Positions 10,434 to 18,622 of a stretch of DNA of 38,006 nt are shown piece after piece (position 1 is the stretch's first letter; the number at the start of each line of letters is the position of its first letter). The notes beneath the pieces were generated by a model. The model was not told the origin of the DNA, did no database searches, and worked only from the letters and a program-made list of their open reading frames with translations. The stretch covers positions 1 through 38,006 of the forward strand of contig JAHIUW010000040.1 in the NCBI GenBank assembly GCA_018816865.1. The letters are read 5' to 3'. The stretch comes from Pseudomonadota bacterium (lineage in GTDB: Bacteria > Desulfobacterota > Desulfovibrionia > Desulfovibrionales > Desulfovibrionaceae). Made by a program: the position numbers and the translations under genes.

Positions 10434-11915
10434 TCACCCCCTCTTCGCCTCACAGCCCCTCACATACTCCACCAACTCCTTGGCGATGTCCGAGTGTACA
10501 TACACGGAGTCAAAGCCCGGCTCGATGCCGTTCAGGTATTGCAGGATCAGGTTTTCGCCGCGGTCCGGGCCGGTGCCCACGCCCGCGAAGAAAAAGCCTA
10601 GGGCCTCGAAGCGTTCGCACAGGGTCGCTGTGCAGGGGTCGCTGAGCGGCAGCATTAGCTGGACCACGGGCAGGTTGCCGGACACGGCATTGGCCAGCTG
10701 CGACTGCACCTGGGCCACGGCGTCCGCGCCATAGGTCTTGATGGTGATCAGCGCCCAGCCCTCCTTGAAATCGGCGTGGGTGGTGAGCTGCGTCTTTTCC
10801 GTGGGCAAAGCATCGACCTGCGTGTCCACAAAGCTGACCGGCCCGCTCCTGAGGGCGAATAATTTTCCGATCATCTCCCGATGTCTTGCAGGGACATGCA
10901 AACGCATGGGCTCTGTCGGCTGCAGGAACTTGGTATACAACAGGTTGCCGATGCGGTTGGGCCGCTCGCCATCGTCGTGATCCCAGTGCCGGGCAGGTGA
11001 ACTGGTTCCCAGCAGCAGGGCGCATTCCCTGAAGTCCAGGTGCTCGATGGCCCGCTGCGAATGGACGTGGCTGGTCACGGCAAAGCATTGCAGGGCGTAC
11101 ACGCCGCGCTCCCTGGCCCCATCGATCAGGAACCGGGCCATGTCCGTGGCGCAGCCCTGGCCCCTGACGCGGGAGTCCACAACCGCGTAAGTCAATTCTT
11201 CGATACAGCCGTCGGAATCCTGGACCACCAGCCCGCCGTGGCCCATGACCCCGGATTGCGTCACGGCCACGGCCGAAACCATCTCGCCCGTGGCGATCAT
11301 TTCCCGCACCCGTTCCGGATAGTAGATCTGCTCGCTGAACAGGACCGTGCCGTGCGCGCGCAGGGCAAGCCGCGAGATGGCGTCGGCGTCCCCGGGCGTG
11401 GCCAGGCGCAGGGAGTATTGCTCGATCGCATGTTCGGCGCGGGGTGTGCCGTCCCTTGGCGTATCGGTCTCTGCCTCGTCCTTAATCCGTTGGACGTGCA
11501 GCCGCTTGAGCATGGACAGCTCGATCTGCCCGTCGTCCTGGACCGTCAGGGACACGGTGTCCACCATCTTCTGGATGAGGTGAAAGCTCAGCCCGGTGAG
11601 GTCCTGCCCCTGCTGGGCAAAGGAGGGGTTGTATTTGGGCAGGTTCTCGCGCTCCAGGGCCAGGCCTCGCGACTTGAGCAGCATCTTCAGCCCCATGCTG
11701 GCGCGGGCCAGGGAGATGTGCAGCCTGTCATGCTCGCCGCCGTAGCCGAACCTGATGGCGTCGAGCATGGCCTCTTCCAGGGCCAGGCAGATGCGGTCGC
11801 AGTCCCTTGGCGGGAAGCCCAGGCGCGTGGCGCATTCCCTTGCCGAGAATTTGACGCAGGGGAAATAGTCCGCGTCAGCCGGAATACTCAGGGTGATCAG
11901 TTCTGTTTCTGTCAT
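10434..11915 (-). CDS. Fusion of an RsbW-like ATPase-fold domain with a GNAT acetyltransferase domain
   Basis: 493 residues in at least three parts. Residues about 8-138 resemble the anti-sigma-factor type histidine-kinase-like ATPase fold: LALEEAMLDAIRFGYGG (44-60) matches the N-box helix and GLSFHLIQKMVDTV (108-121) the G2 region. Asp52 replaces the usual Mg-binding Asn and the DxGxG motif is not intact, so ATP binding may be altered. Residues about 167-310 form a GNAT domain with VVDSRVRGQGCATD (245-258) as the acetyl-CoA loop. Residues about 335-493 are a third domain, possibly a degenerate second GNAT. No partner anti-anti-sigma gene is adjacent. It faces the kinase gene tail to tail and lies beyond the fliI terminator, so it is probably a separate unit. 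The substrate is unknown. Confidence 0.8.
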   Translation of the reverse strand: MTETELITLSIPADADYFPCVKFSARECATRLGFPPRDCDRICLALEEAMLDAIRFGYGGEHDRLHISLARASMGLKMLLKSRGLALERENLPKYNPSFAQQGQDLTGLSFHLIQKMVDTVSLTVQDDGQIELSMLKRLHVQRIKDEAETDTPRDGTPRAEHAIEQYSLRLATPGDADAISRLALRAHGTVLFSEQIYYPERVREMIATGEMVSAVAVTQSGVMGHGGLVVQDSDGCIEELTYAVVDSRVRGQGCATDMARFLIDGARERGVYALQCFAVTSHVHSQRAIEHLDFRECALLLGTSSPARHWDHDDGERPNRIGNLLYTKFLQPTEPMRLHVPARHREMIGKLFALRSGPVSFVDTQVDALPTEKTQLTTHADFKEGWALITIKTYGADAVAQVQSQLANAVSGNLPVVQLMLPLSDPCTATLCERFEALGFFFAGVGTGPDRGENLILQYLNGIEPGFDSVYVHSDIAKELVEYVRGCEAKRG

Positions 11916-11962
11916 AAGTGATCCGTGATTCGGGTTGGGCGTGGTCCATGACTCTTTGAATA

Positions 11963-11968
11963 ATTATA
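11963..11968 (-). promoter_or_regulatory. Candidate -10 element for the RsbW-GNAT fusion gene
   Basis: On the minus strand a perfect TATAAT lies about 48 bases before the ATG at 11915, in otherwise GC-rich sequence. The -35 region is poor (GGCAAG at a 17-base spacing), so a regulator or another sigma factor may be needed. Confidence 0.4.
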
Positions 11969-12049
11969 GAGCCGAATGTACCGCACTTGCCCGCTTTGCG
12001 CCAGATACCCACTCCGTCACCAGCGTACCCGCCGTTTGTCCGGAGGACG

Positions 12050-12073
12050 AAAAAAACCGCCTTGCGGCGGCTT
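12050..12073 (-). terminator. Rho-independent terminator of the flagellar operon
   Basis: Read on the minus strand, CCGCC (12070-12066), the tetraloop GCAA and GGCGG (12061-12057) are followed by seven Ts (12056-12050). A/T pairs extend the stem on both sides. It lies about 25 bases past the fliI stop and shows that the operon ends with fliI. Confidence 0.88.
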
Positions 12074-12097
12074 ATTCCTGGGCTATTTCCCAATAAA

Positions 12098-13522
12098 TTA
12101 TTTCTTGTTCTGGCCCGGCTTCTTGGGCGGGGGGGCTGGTTTGCCCGTGTTGCCCGGCTTGGCCATGGTGTTTGGCTTGCCCGGGTTGCCGGGAGTGGGT
12201 GGGGGCTGCGGGGTGATCAGGTTCATCAACGACTGGTAGCTCTCCGTCAGGTCGCTGCCCACCTCCACCGTCTGTTGCAGATACTTGCGTTGGGGCCCGA
12301 TCATCTTGATGGCCATGTCGATATCGGGGTTGGAACCTTTGTTGTAGGCCCCGATGTTCACCATGTCCTCCACACGGGCGTAGGTCGCCAGATGGCGGAT
12401 GAAGGTCCGCCCCGCGGCCAGGGCCTCCTGGGGGGTCACGTCCGTGCGCAGTCGGCTGATGGATTTGAGCACGTCGATGGCCGGGTAGTGGCCCTGGTCG
12501 GCCAGGTCGCGGGTCAGCACGATGTGCCCGTCCAGGATGGAGCGCACCGCGTCGGCGATGGGCTCGTTGAAGTCGTCGCCGTCCACCAGCACGGTGTAGA
12601 TGCCGGTGATGGTGCCCTTGCTGCTGCGGCCCGCGCGTTCCAGCAGCTTGGGCAGCTGGGCGAAGACGCTGGGTGTGTAGCCGCGCGTGGTGGGCGGTTC
12701 GCCCGCGGCCAGGCCGACCTCGCGTGAGGCCATGGCAAAGCGCGTTACCGAGTCCATCATCAGCAGCACGTCCTTGCCCTGGTCGCGGAAATATTCGGCC
12801 ATGGCCGAGGCCGCATGGGCCGAGCGGATGCGCACCAGCGGCCCGTGGTCCGAGGTGGCGCAGATGACCACCGAGCGGGCCATGCCCTCGGGCCCCAGGT
12901 CCTTTTCGATGAATTCCAGCACCTCGCGGCCACGCTCGCCCACCAGGGCGATGACGTTGACGTCGGCCTTGGTGTAGCGGGCCATCATGCCCATCAGGGT
13001 GGACTTGCCCACGCCCGAGCCGGCCATGATGCCCACGCGCTGGCCCTTGCCCAGGGTCAACAGGCCGTTGATGCTGCGCACGCCCACGTCCAGCGGTTCG
13101 CTGATCCGGGGGCGCTCCAGGGGATTCATGGGGCTGGCGTAGAGCGGGTAGTACTGGTCGGGGGTGGGCGGGGGCTTGTTGTCGAAGGGCACGCCAAAGG
13201 CGTCCACGCAGCGGCCCAGAAATTGATCTCCCACCGGCAACAGCGGCGGGGTGGAGGTGGTGCGGATCAGGGTTCCGGGGCGAACCCCGCGCATCTCGCC
13301 GTAGGGCATCAGCAGGCAGGAACCGTCGTGGAAGCCCACGACCTCGGCGTAGATGCCGTCTTTCTCCCGTCCGTTGGGCAACAGTTCGCAGACTGAGCCA
13401 AGGGAGGCCTTGATGCCCTCGCCCTCGGCGATGAGGCCCACGACCTTGCAGACCTTGCCGTAGGTCATGCAGGGGTCGTGGGCCTTGAGCAGGCTGATGC
13501 AGCCCTTGGGGTTCAAGCTCAC
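12098..13522 (-). CDS. fliI: Flagellum-specific ATPase FliI
   Basis: 474 residues. It is the hexameric ATPase of the flagellar type III export apparatus, working at the cytoplasmic base with FliH. It shows the Walker A GSGVGKST (168-175), ERGREV (196-201), Walker B LLMMD (253-257) and the family segment PPTTRGYTPSVFAQLP. The start is GTG at 13522, overlapping the fliH stop by four bases (GTGA), so translation is coupled. Residues about 438-474 form an unusual Pro/Gly/Lys-rich tail with a repeated G-N-(P/T)-G-K-P unit beyond the normal C-terminal helix; typical FliI ends near residue 440-457. It is the last gene of the operon, and no fliJ follows before the terminator. Confidence 0.95.
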   Translation of the reverse strand: MSLNPKGCISLLKAHDPCMTYGKVCKVVGLIAEGEGIKASLGSVCELLPNGREKDGIYAEVVGFHDGSCLLMPYGEMRGVRPGTLIRTTSTPPLLPVGDQFLGRCVDAFGVPFDNKPPPTPDQYYPLYASPMNPLERPRISEPLDVGVRSINGLLTLGKGQRVGIMAGSGVGKSTLMGMMARYTKADVNVIALVGERGREVLEFIEKDLGPEGMARSVVICATSDHGPLVRIRSAHAASAMAEYFRDQGKDVLLMMDSVTRFAMASREVGLAAGEPPTTRGYTPSVFAQLPKLLERAGRSSKGTITGIYTVLVDGDDFNEPIADAVRSILDGHIVLTRDLADQGHYPAIDVLKSISRLRTDVTPQEALAAGRTFIRHLATYARVEDMVNIGAYNKGSNPDIDMAIKMIGPQRKYLQQTVEVGSDLTESYQSLMNLITPQPPPTPGNPGKPNTMAKPGNTGKPAPPPKKPGQNKK

Positions 13523-14271
13523 GTGGCCGCTCCCTCCTGGGGCGCGGGTTCAAGGCTCAACTGTTCAAGCACCTGCTCCACGGCCCGCCAGCGGGCTTCC
13601 ATGGAGTTGTCCACCATGCCCTGGGCGGATTCCAGGATCATGCCGCCGGGCTGAATCTTGTCGTCGGGGCGCACGCACCAGCGGTCCAGGCCGGGGTGCA
13701 TGGCCTTGGCGCGCTCCATGAGTTGGCCCACCAGCTCCTCGTCCTGCGGATTGACCTTCAGGCACAGCTCCCGGTAGGAGTCGATGGCGTCCAGGGCCTG
13801 GTCCATGACCGAGCCCAGAATCTCTTCGCGCCGGGCGTCCATTTCAACCTTGATGGTTTTGCGCACCACCATGTGCACCAGAGTGACGATATCCTGACGG
13901 TGCTCGTTCCACAGCTGCTTGCCGCCTTGTTCCATGGCGGCCAGGGCTGTGGCCAGGGTCTGGGCGTGCTGCTCGGCCAGGGAGTCCAGATACTCCTGGG
14001 CCTGGTTGGTGGCGTCCTGCAGGCCCTCGGCCTTGCCCTGCTCGCGCAGGTCGGTGGCCTGGGCCATGGCCTGGGTGATGATCTGCTTGGCGGCGTCCGT
14101 GGCGCGGTCGCGCACCCGGCGCATGTATTCCTCGTCGGTCTTGGAGGTCCACTTGGTCAGATCGCGCTGGCCCTGGAGCTCGCCCAGGGTCGTCTCGGCT
14201 GGACCATGAGAGCCCATGCCCACGATGACGCGGCCCGAGTTGCGTGTGACGCTGTTGCTAGACAAAGACAT
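13519..14271 (-). CDS. fliH: Flagellar assembly protein FliH
   Basis: 250 residues. It is the regulator/stator of the FliI ATPase, linking it to the export gate and C-ring. The middle is an Ala/Gln-rich helical stretch (about 45-120) rich in small residues, followed by the conserved C-terminal FliH/V-ATPase-E-like domain (about 125-250), including VRKTIKVEMDARREEI and the PDDKIQPGGMILES segment. The start at 14271 lies inside the end of fliG (14-base overlap) and has GGAGG five bases upstream. The product fits its position between fliG and fliI in the conserved order. N-terminal sequence is low in similarity, as usual for FliH. Confidence 0.9.
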   Translation of the reverse strand: MSLSSNSVTRNSGRVIVGMGSHGPAETTLGELQGQRDLTKWTSKTDEEYMRRVRDRATDAAKQIITQAMAQATDLREQGKAEGLQDATNQAQEYLDSLAEQHAQTLATALAAMEQGGKQLWNEHRQDIVTLVHMVVRKTIKVEMDARREEILGSVMDQALDAIDSYRELCLKVNPQDEELVGQLMERAKAMHPGLDRWCVRPDDKIQPGGMILESAQGMVDNSMEARWRAVEQVLEQLSLEPAPQEGAAT

Positions 14272-15253
14272 CGCCGCCTCCGCGTCCCACCATGACCCGG
14301 CCCTCGGCCTCGAGCCTGCGGACGATCTTGACGATATTCTGCTGGGCGCCTTCGACGTCGGCCAGGCGCACGGGGCCCATGATTTCCAGGTCTTCCCGGA
14401 TCATGGCCGCGGCGCGTTCCGACAGGTTCTTGAAGAACTTCTCCTGCAGGTCCTCGGAGGAACCCTTGAGCGCCTTGGTCAGGTCCTCGTTGGAGACCTC
14501 CTTCAGCAGCTCGCGGATGGAGCGGTCGTCCAGGGCGTTGATGTCCTCGAAAACGAACATCAGGTTGCGGATGTCCTCGGCCATCTGCGAGGATTCTTCC
14601 TCGATCTCGGACAGGACCTCTTCCTCGGTGGAGCGGTCCACGGCGTTCAGGATCTCGGCCACGGCTGCGACGCCGCCGACCTTCTTGCCTTCCTTGCCGC
14701 CCATGGCGATCAACTGGCTTTGCAGGACCTTGTCCACTTCCATCAGCATCTCCTCGGCGACGGCTTCCAGGCGGGCCAGGCGCATCAGGATCTCGGGGCG
14801 CACGCCTGCGGGCAGGGCCTGCAAGAGTTCGGCGGCCTGTTCCGGATGCAGGTGGCCCAGGATGAGCGCCAGGGTCTGCGGGTGCTCGTTTCTGAGTATC
14901 TGCGACAGGATGCGCGGGCTGACGTTTTCCAGCTCGCGGAACGGTGCCGGGCCGGAATCCAGATCCAAGGCGTCCAGGATGTACTTGGCGGTCTCGGAAT
15001 CCAGGTTCTTCATCAACAGCTTTCTGACCTGATCGGGTCCGCCCATGAGCATTTCCGCATTGAGCATCATCTGCTGATGGAATTCACGCAGCACCTCCTC
15101 CACCTGTTCCTTGGGAATGGTCTCCATATCGACCATGGCCTTGGAGATCAGGGCGATCTCGGCCCTTTCCAGGCGCTTGAAGATGTCAGCCGTGAACTTC
15201 TCGCCCATGGCGAGCATCAGGATGGCCGTTTTCTGTGGTCCGGTGAGCGCCAT
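14258..15253 (-). CDS. fliG: Flagellar motor switch protein FliG
   Basis: 331 residues, the C-ring protein that contacts the stator and sets rotation direction. Visible are the N-terminal MALTGPQKTAILMLAMG typical of FliG, the EHPQT motif (RNEHPQTLALIL) of the middle domain, and the charged torque helix region near the C-terminus (FKNLSERAAAMIREDLE). The start was set at ATG 15253 rather than an upstream ATG at 15280. The chosen ATG overlaps the fliF stop as TAATG, has AGGAGG ten bases before it, and gives the usual family length. It sits in the canonical fliF-fliG-fliH order. Confidence 0.95.
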   Translation of the reverse strand: MALTGPQKTAILMLAMGEKFTADIFKRLERAEIALISKAMVDMETIPKEQVEEVLREFHQQMMLNAEMLMGGPDQVRKLLMKNLDSETAKYILDALDLDSGPAPFRELENVSPRILSQILRNEHPQTLALILGHLHPEQAAELLQALPAGVRPEILMRLARLEAVAEEMLMEVDKVLQSQLIAMGGKEGKKVGGVAAVAEILNAVDRSTEEEVLSEIEEESSQMAEDIRNLMFVFEDINALDDRSIRELLKEVSNEDLTKALKGSSEDLQEKFFKNLSERAAAMIREDLEIMGPVRLADVEGAQQNIVKIVRRLEAEGRVMVGRGGGDVFV

Positions 15254-16884
15254 TACGCTGCGGCCTCCTGTTTGAGCCAATTCTTAATAATTGCCATGGC
15301 GCCGTCCATGTTCTGATCGCAGAGTTGCATGGCATGGGCGCGGATGTCGTCGATCTTGCGCAGCGAAGCCATGGCGTCTTCGTCCTCGTCGGCCTCGATC
15401 AGCGCGATGCGGCCTTCGCCCTCGGGCAGTCCGGCGATGCCTTCCACACCCTCGACCTCGGTCTTGGGGCGGATCAGGGCCATGACCACCGGGCGGACGA
15501 CCATCACCAGGAAGAGGAAGATCAACAGTCCGTTCAGGAAGGGCTTGCCCAGCCGTTGCAGGTACTCGAGCACCAGCTCCAGGACGTCGGGCTTGATCTC
15601 CATTTCCGGGCCGCCGAACGACATGCTGGACACCTGGATGGTGTCGCCACGTCTGTCGTTGACACCCACGGCGTTGGCCACCAACTGCTTGACGCGGGCC
15701 AGTTCCTCGGCCGTGCGTGGGGCAAAGACGAATTCCGTCTGCTGTTCCTGGCCCTCGACCGCTTCGCCCAGCGGTTGTTCAGTGTAGATGCCATCCACAA
15801 TAACCGCAACTGTCAGGCGCTTCAACTCGCCCATGGGAGCCACGACTTCGCGCTCGATCTTGTTGATTTCGTAGTTGGTGGTGCGCGATTCGCGCGACCC
15901 TTCCTGGTTGGAGGCGGCGGGGTTGGCGCCATCGCCGCGGAAGTTGGGCTCCGGCGAGCCGGAGGTGATGTTGGCGTTGCCCTTCTGAGATTCTTCGCTG
16001 CGTTGCTCGCTGCGGATGACAGCGGAGTCGGGGTCGTATTCCTCGCTGTGGGTGGTGGTGTGGCTGAAGTCCAGCTCGGCATTGACCTTGGCGATGACGC
16101 GGCCAGGACCATAGAGCGGCATCAGCATCTGTTCGATGCGCTGCTCCAGGTTGTGCTGGATGCTCATCTTGTGTTCGACCTGGGTGCTGCTCATGCCGTC
16201 GATGGAATCCAGACCCGTGGGGGAGAAGAGCATCACGCCCGTGGTGTCGGCAATGGTGATCATCTCGCGGGTCATGCCTTCCACGGCCAGGGCGATGAGG
16301 TTGACGATGCCATCGACTTCCTTGGGCACCATCTTCTCGCCGCTTTTGAGCTTCAGCACGACGGAGGCCGAAGGCTTGGACTGCTCCTCCACGAACAGGG
16401 TCTTGTGGGGCAGCACCAGGTGCACGCGCGCGCGCTCGACCTGGGGAAATTCACTGATGGTCCGGGCCAGTTCGCCCTGCAGGGCGCGCTGGTAGTTGAT
16501 GCGCTGTACAAAATCGGTCTGGCCGACCTTGACGTCATCGAAGATCTCAAAACCCAGGCCCTGGCCGTGCAGGTTGCCCTCGCCGGCGATCTTCAGGCGC
16601 AGGTCGTAGACCTTGTCCGCCGGGACCATGATCGTCGCGCCGTCGTCGGTGAGCTTGTACGGGATCTTGTCGCCCTGGAGCATGTTGACCACCGTGGAGG
16701 CGTCCTCGGGGTACAGGCGCGAATACAGCACCCGATAGTCCGGCTGGTTGAGCCAGAAAATGAGCAGGAAAAAGGTGGCGATGACGGTGACGGTCAATCC
16801 ACCGATCAGGATGCGCTGGGAGACGTTGGTCCTGCCCCAGATGTTTCTCGCCTTTTCGGTGATGCTGTTCAGTTCGGGCGCCAT
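15253..16884 (-). CDS. fliF: Flagellar MS-ring protein FliF
   Basis: 543 residues, forming the MS-ring in the inner membrane on which the basal body is built. Two transmembrane segments are visible (about 24-45 and about 450-472) flanking a large periplasmic part with the ring-building motifs (for example YRVLYSRLYPEDASTVV and LARTISEFPQVERARVHLVL). The cytoplasmic C-terminal tail (about 510-543) contains the acidic, helical FliG-binding segment ending in IIKNWLKQE. The ATG at 16884 has GGAG eight bases upstream. A 55-base gap separates it from fliE; the stop overlaps the fliG start by one base. Confidence 0.95.
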   Translation of the reverse strand: MAPELNSITEKARNIWGRTNVSQRILIGGLTVTVIATFFLLIFWLNQPDYRVLYSRLYPEDASTVVNMLQGDKIPYKLTDDGATIMVPADKVYDLRLKIAGEGNLHGQGLGFEIFDDVKVGQTDFVQRINYQRALQGELARTISEFPQVERARVHLVLPHKTLFVEEQSKPSASVVLKLKSGEKMVPKEVDGIVNLIALAVEGMTREMITIADTTGVMLFSPTGLDSIDGMSSTQVEHKMSIQHNLEQRIEQMLMPLYGPGRVIAKVNAELDFSHTTTHSEEYDPDSAVIRSEQRSEESQKGNANITSGSPEPNFRGDGANPAASNQEGSRESRTTNYEINKIEREVVAPMGELKRLTVAVIVDGIYTEQPLGEAVEGQEQQTEFVFAPRTAEELARVKQLVANAVGVNDRRGDTIQVSSMSFGGPEMEIKPDVLELVLEYLQRLGKPFLNGLLIFLFLVMVVRPVVMALIRPKTEVEGVEGIAGLPEGEGRIALIEADEDEDAMASLRKIDDIRAHAMQLCDQNMDGAMAIIKNWLKQEAAA

Positions 16885-16939
16885 GGGTTGTGCTCCGGAT
16901 GCTGGGAATGGTTCTGGGGTTGGGCTCTAGTTTTCTGAC

Positions 16940-17275
16940 CTAGAACGATATCTTCGACAGCTCTTTGTAGGCGTCCATGACCTTGTTGCGCACGGCGCTT
17001 GTCATCTTCATGGCCAGTCCCGCCTTTTGCAGCGTGATCATCAGTTCGTGCACGTTCTGGCGCTCGCCTGAGGCGAATTCCTGGATCATGCTTGCCTTCT
17101 CGGACTGCAGGTCGTTGACCTGCTGCAGGGAGTCCTTGATGGTCTTGCCGAAAACACCGTTGTCAGAGCTCTGGTTCTTGCCAATCTTGGACAGCGAGCC
17201 GGCGCCTCGCTCGTGGACCTTTCCGGACTCGATGGCGTTGCGATAGGCGTTCATTGCGATGTTGTTGATGGCCAT
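16940..17275 (-). CDS. fliE: Flagellar hook-basal body protein FliE
   Basis: 111 residues, the small junction protein between the MS-ring and the rod. The C-terminal half carries the FliE pattern (SFLQQVNDL-type region here as DSLQQVNDLQSEKASMIQEF, then VHELMITLQKAGLAMKMTSAVRNKV, ending AYKELSKISF). Two in-frame ATGs exist, at 17281 and 17275. The second is preferred because GGGAGA lies seven bases before it but only one base before the first. The spacing to flgC is 24 bases. Confidence 0.9.
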   Translation of the reverse strand: MAINNIAMNAYRNAIESGKVHERGAGSLSKIGKNQSSDNGVFGKTIKDSLQQVNDLQSEKASMIQEFASGERQNVHELMITLQKAGLAMKMTSAVRNKVMDAYKELSKISF

Positions 17276-17299
17276 GATCATTCTCCCTTCAGCTCGGGC

Positions 17300-17737
17300 T
17301 TATCGTCCTATTTCCAGGGCCTTGTTCCACATGCCCTTGACGGACGAGATGGAGGCCACGCTGGCCTCGTAGGAACGGGTGGAGGTCAGCATGTTGGTCA
17401 TCTCCTCCACCACGTTGATGTCCGGGTAGGTCACGTAGCCTTCCTGGTTCGCGTCCGGATGGCCGGGCTCGAAGACCTGCTTCATGCGCCCGGCGTCGCG
17501 GGCGATGCCCAGGACGCGGACACCCTTCAGCTCGCGGGACATGTGGTCCTGCATGGCTTTGGCAAAGGGGGCGTCCACGTCGGTGGTGCTCAGGACGATG
17601 CTGCGCCGCTTGTAGGCCCCGCCTTCGGCAGTGCGGGTGGTCTTGGCGTTGGCCAGGTTCATGGAAATGATATTCAGGTTTGCCCGCTCTGCGGACAGGG
17701 CCGATGAACCGATGTCGAGTGCAGTCAAGAAGTCCAT
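17300..17737 (-). CDS. flgC: Flagellar basal-body rod protein FlgC
   Basis: 145 residues, a proximal rod subunit exported by the flagellar type III system. The N-terminal rod signature reads SALSAERANLNIISMNLANA, and the C-terminal heptad-like helix reads EEMTNMLTSTRSYEASVAS, as in other rod and hook proteins. The YVTYPDINVVEEM segment is typical of FlgC. The start overlaps the flgB stop by one base (TAATG). Confidence 0.94.
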   Translation of the reverse strand: MDFLTALDIGSSALSAERANLNIISMNLANAKTTRTAEGGAYKRRSIVLSTTDVDAPFAKAMQDHMSRELKGVRVLGIARDAGRMKQVFEPGHPDANQEGYVTYPDINVVEEMTNMLTSTRSYEASVASISSVKGMWNKALEIGR

Positions 17738-18147
17738 TATCTACTCGCCTCCGCAATAACACTCTGCAATCCTTCGAAGTTCTTCTTGAGGACAGTGGTC
17801 AGAGCGTTGTACATCAGGTTGTTCTTGGCCATGATGGTCATTTCATTGTCCAGGTCCACGTTGTCTTCGCCATGGATGATCCGGTGCTTGAAGCCCTTCT
17901 CCATGGTGGCCTCGAAGGAGTCGCTGGAAAAGACCGAGGGCACGTGTTCGCTGTTGGTGCGGCTCATCTTGCCGCGCGCGTCGAGGTTCAGTGCCGACTG
18001 CAGGTCTTCCTCGAAGTTCAGGCGCCGGGCCTTGTAGTTGGGCGTGGTGATGTTGGCCAGGTTGCTCATGACGACATTTTGACGCATGAGCCGCATGTCC
18101 AGGACTTTGCCCGTCAGCTGAATATTTGTGTCGAAGAGGCCTTTCAT
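17737..18147 (-). CDS. flgB: Flagellar basal-body rod protein FlgB
   Basis: 136 residues, a proximal rod subunit and first gene of the operon. It carries MRLMRQNVVMSNLANITTPN, the rod-protein signature near the N-terminus, and an EMTIMAKNNLMYNALTTVLK C-terminal helix. The start was set at ATG 18147, which has AGGAGG eight bases upstream. A longer reading from 18255 would begin in the promoter region and overlap the sigma-54 site. Confidence 0.92.
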   Translation of the reverse strand: MKGLFDTNIQLTGKVLDMRLMRQNVVMSNLANITTPNYKARRLNFEEDLQSALNLDARGKMSRTNSEHVPSVFSSDSFEATMEKGFKHRIIHGEDNVDLDNEMTIMAKNNLMYNALTTVLKKNFEGLQSVIAEASR

Positions 18148-18234
18148 GCCCGTCCCTCCTGTGTTCCCGGACGACGCGCCCTTCCTGGGCAGGCGATTCC
18201 TGTTGCAAGTCGCCGTTCGGATCGCAGACATCTG

Positions 18235-18250
18235 AGCAACCCTTGTGCCA
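18235..18250 (-). promoter_or_regulatory. Sigma-54 promoter of the flagellar operon
   Basis: On the minus strand the sequence TGGCAC-AAGGG-TTGCT is a perfect match to the -24/-12 consensus, with the required ten bases between GG and GC. Transcription would start near 18224, leaving a leader of about 75 bases before flgB. This fits the sigma-54 and activator control of basal-body genes known in many flagellated proteobacteria. The activator-binding site was not identified. Confidence 0.9.
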
Positions 18251-18493
18251 AACATGACAACTACCTGTAATGGTTGACAATAAATATATGTAGGCCCGGA
18301 CGGAAGGCCAGTCAGGGGAGGGTGGGACCACGGACGGCGGGCGAGGGTGATCAGCAGAGACGGCTGGGCAGGTTTTTCCGACCTGTGTCAGTTTCTGCGG
18401 TCTTGGACGTGCGGGGAGGGACGGGAAATAATCCCGGTTTAAGTAGATGATACGGGCGTCATCCTTATAAAAGAGCGCAGTTTGTGATCGTTA

Positions 18494-18509
18494 TGGCATG
18501 GGCCTTGCT
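18494..18509 (+). promoter_or_regulatory. Second sigma-54 promoter, facing the TPR gene
   Basis: TGGCAT-GGGCC-TTGCT matches the -24/-12 consensus except for T instead of C at the sixth base; GG and GC are ten bases apart. Transcription would start near 18521, about 100 bases before the TPR gene. The two promoters point away from each other, 243 bases apart, and could share an upstream activator. Confidence 0.75.
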
Positions 18510-18622
18510 AGGCCTTGGCATGTGGCGCAGTCGCGTCAGGATGAGCAATTGGCCCGGTTGATTCAATAGGATGTGCACCGGGGTCCGATTGCCCGATGAT
18601 TCCCAAAGTGGAGGGGAATGTC

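Noticed and set aside
12072-13553. 493-residue minus-strand frame overlapping fliI
   Set aside because: Frame-shifted shadow of fliI, rich in Arg/Pro/Gly, no domain.
15254-15280. Longer fliG start at ATG 15280
   Set aside because: It would overlap fliF by 28 bases and add nine residues not found in FliG; ATG 15253 has the TAATG coupling and AGGAGG.
15325-16938. 537-residue plus-strand frame opposite fliF
   Set aside because: Antisense shadow of a confidently identified flagellar gene.
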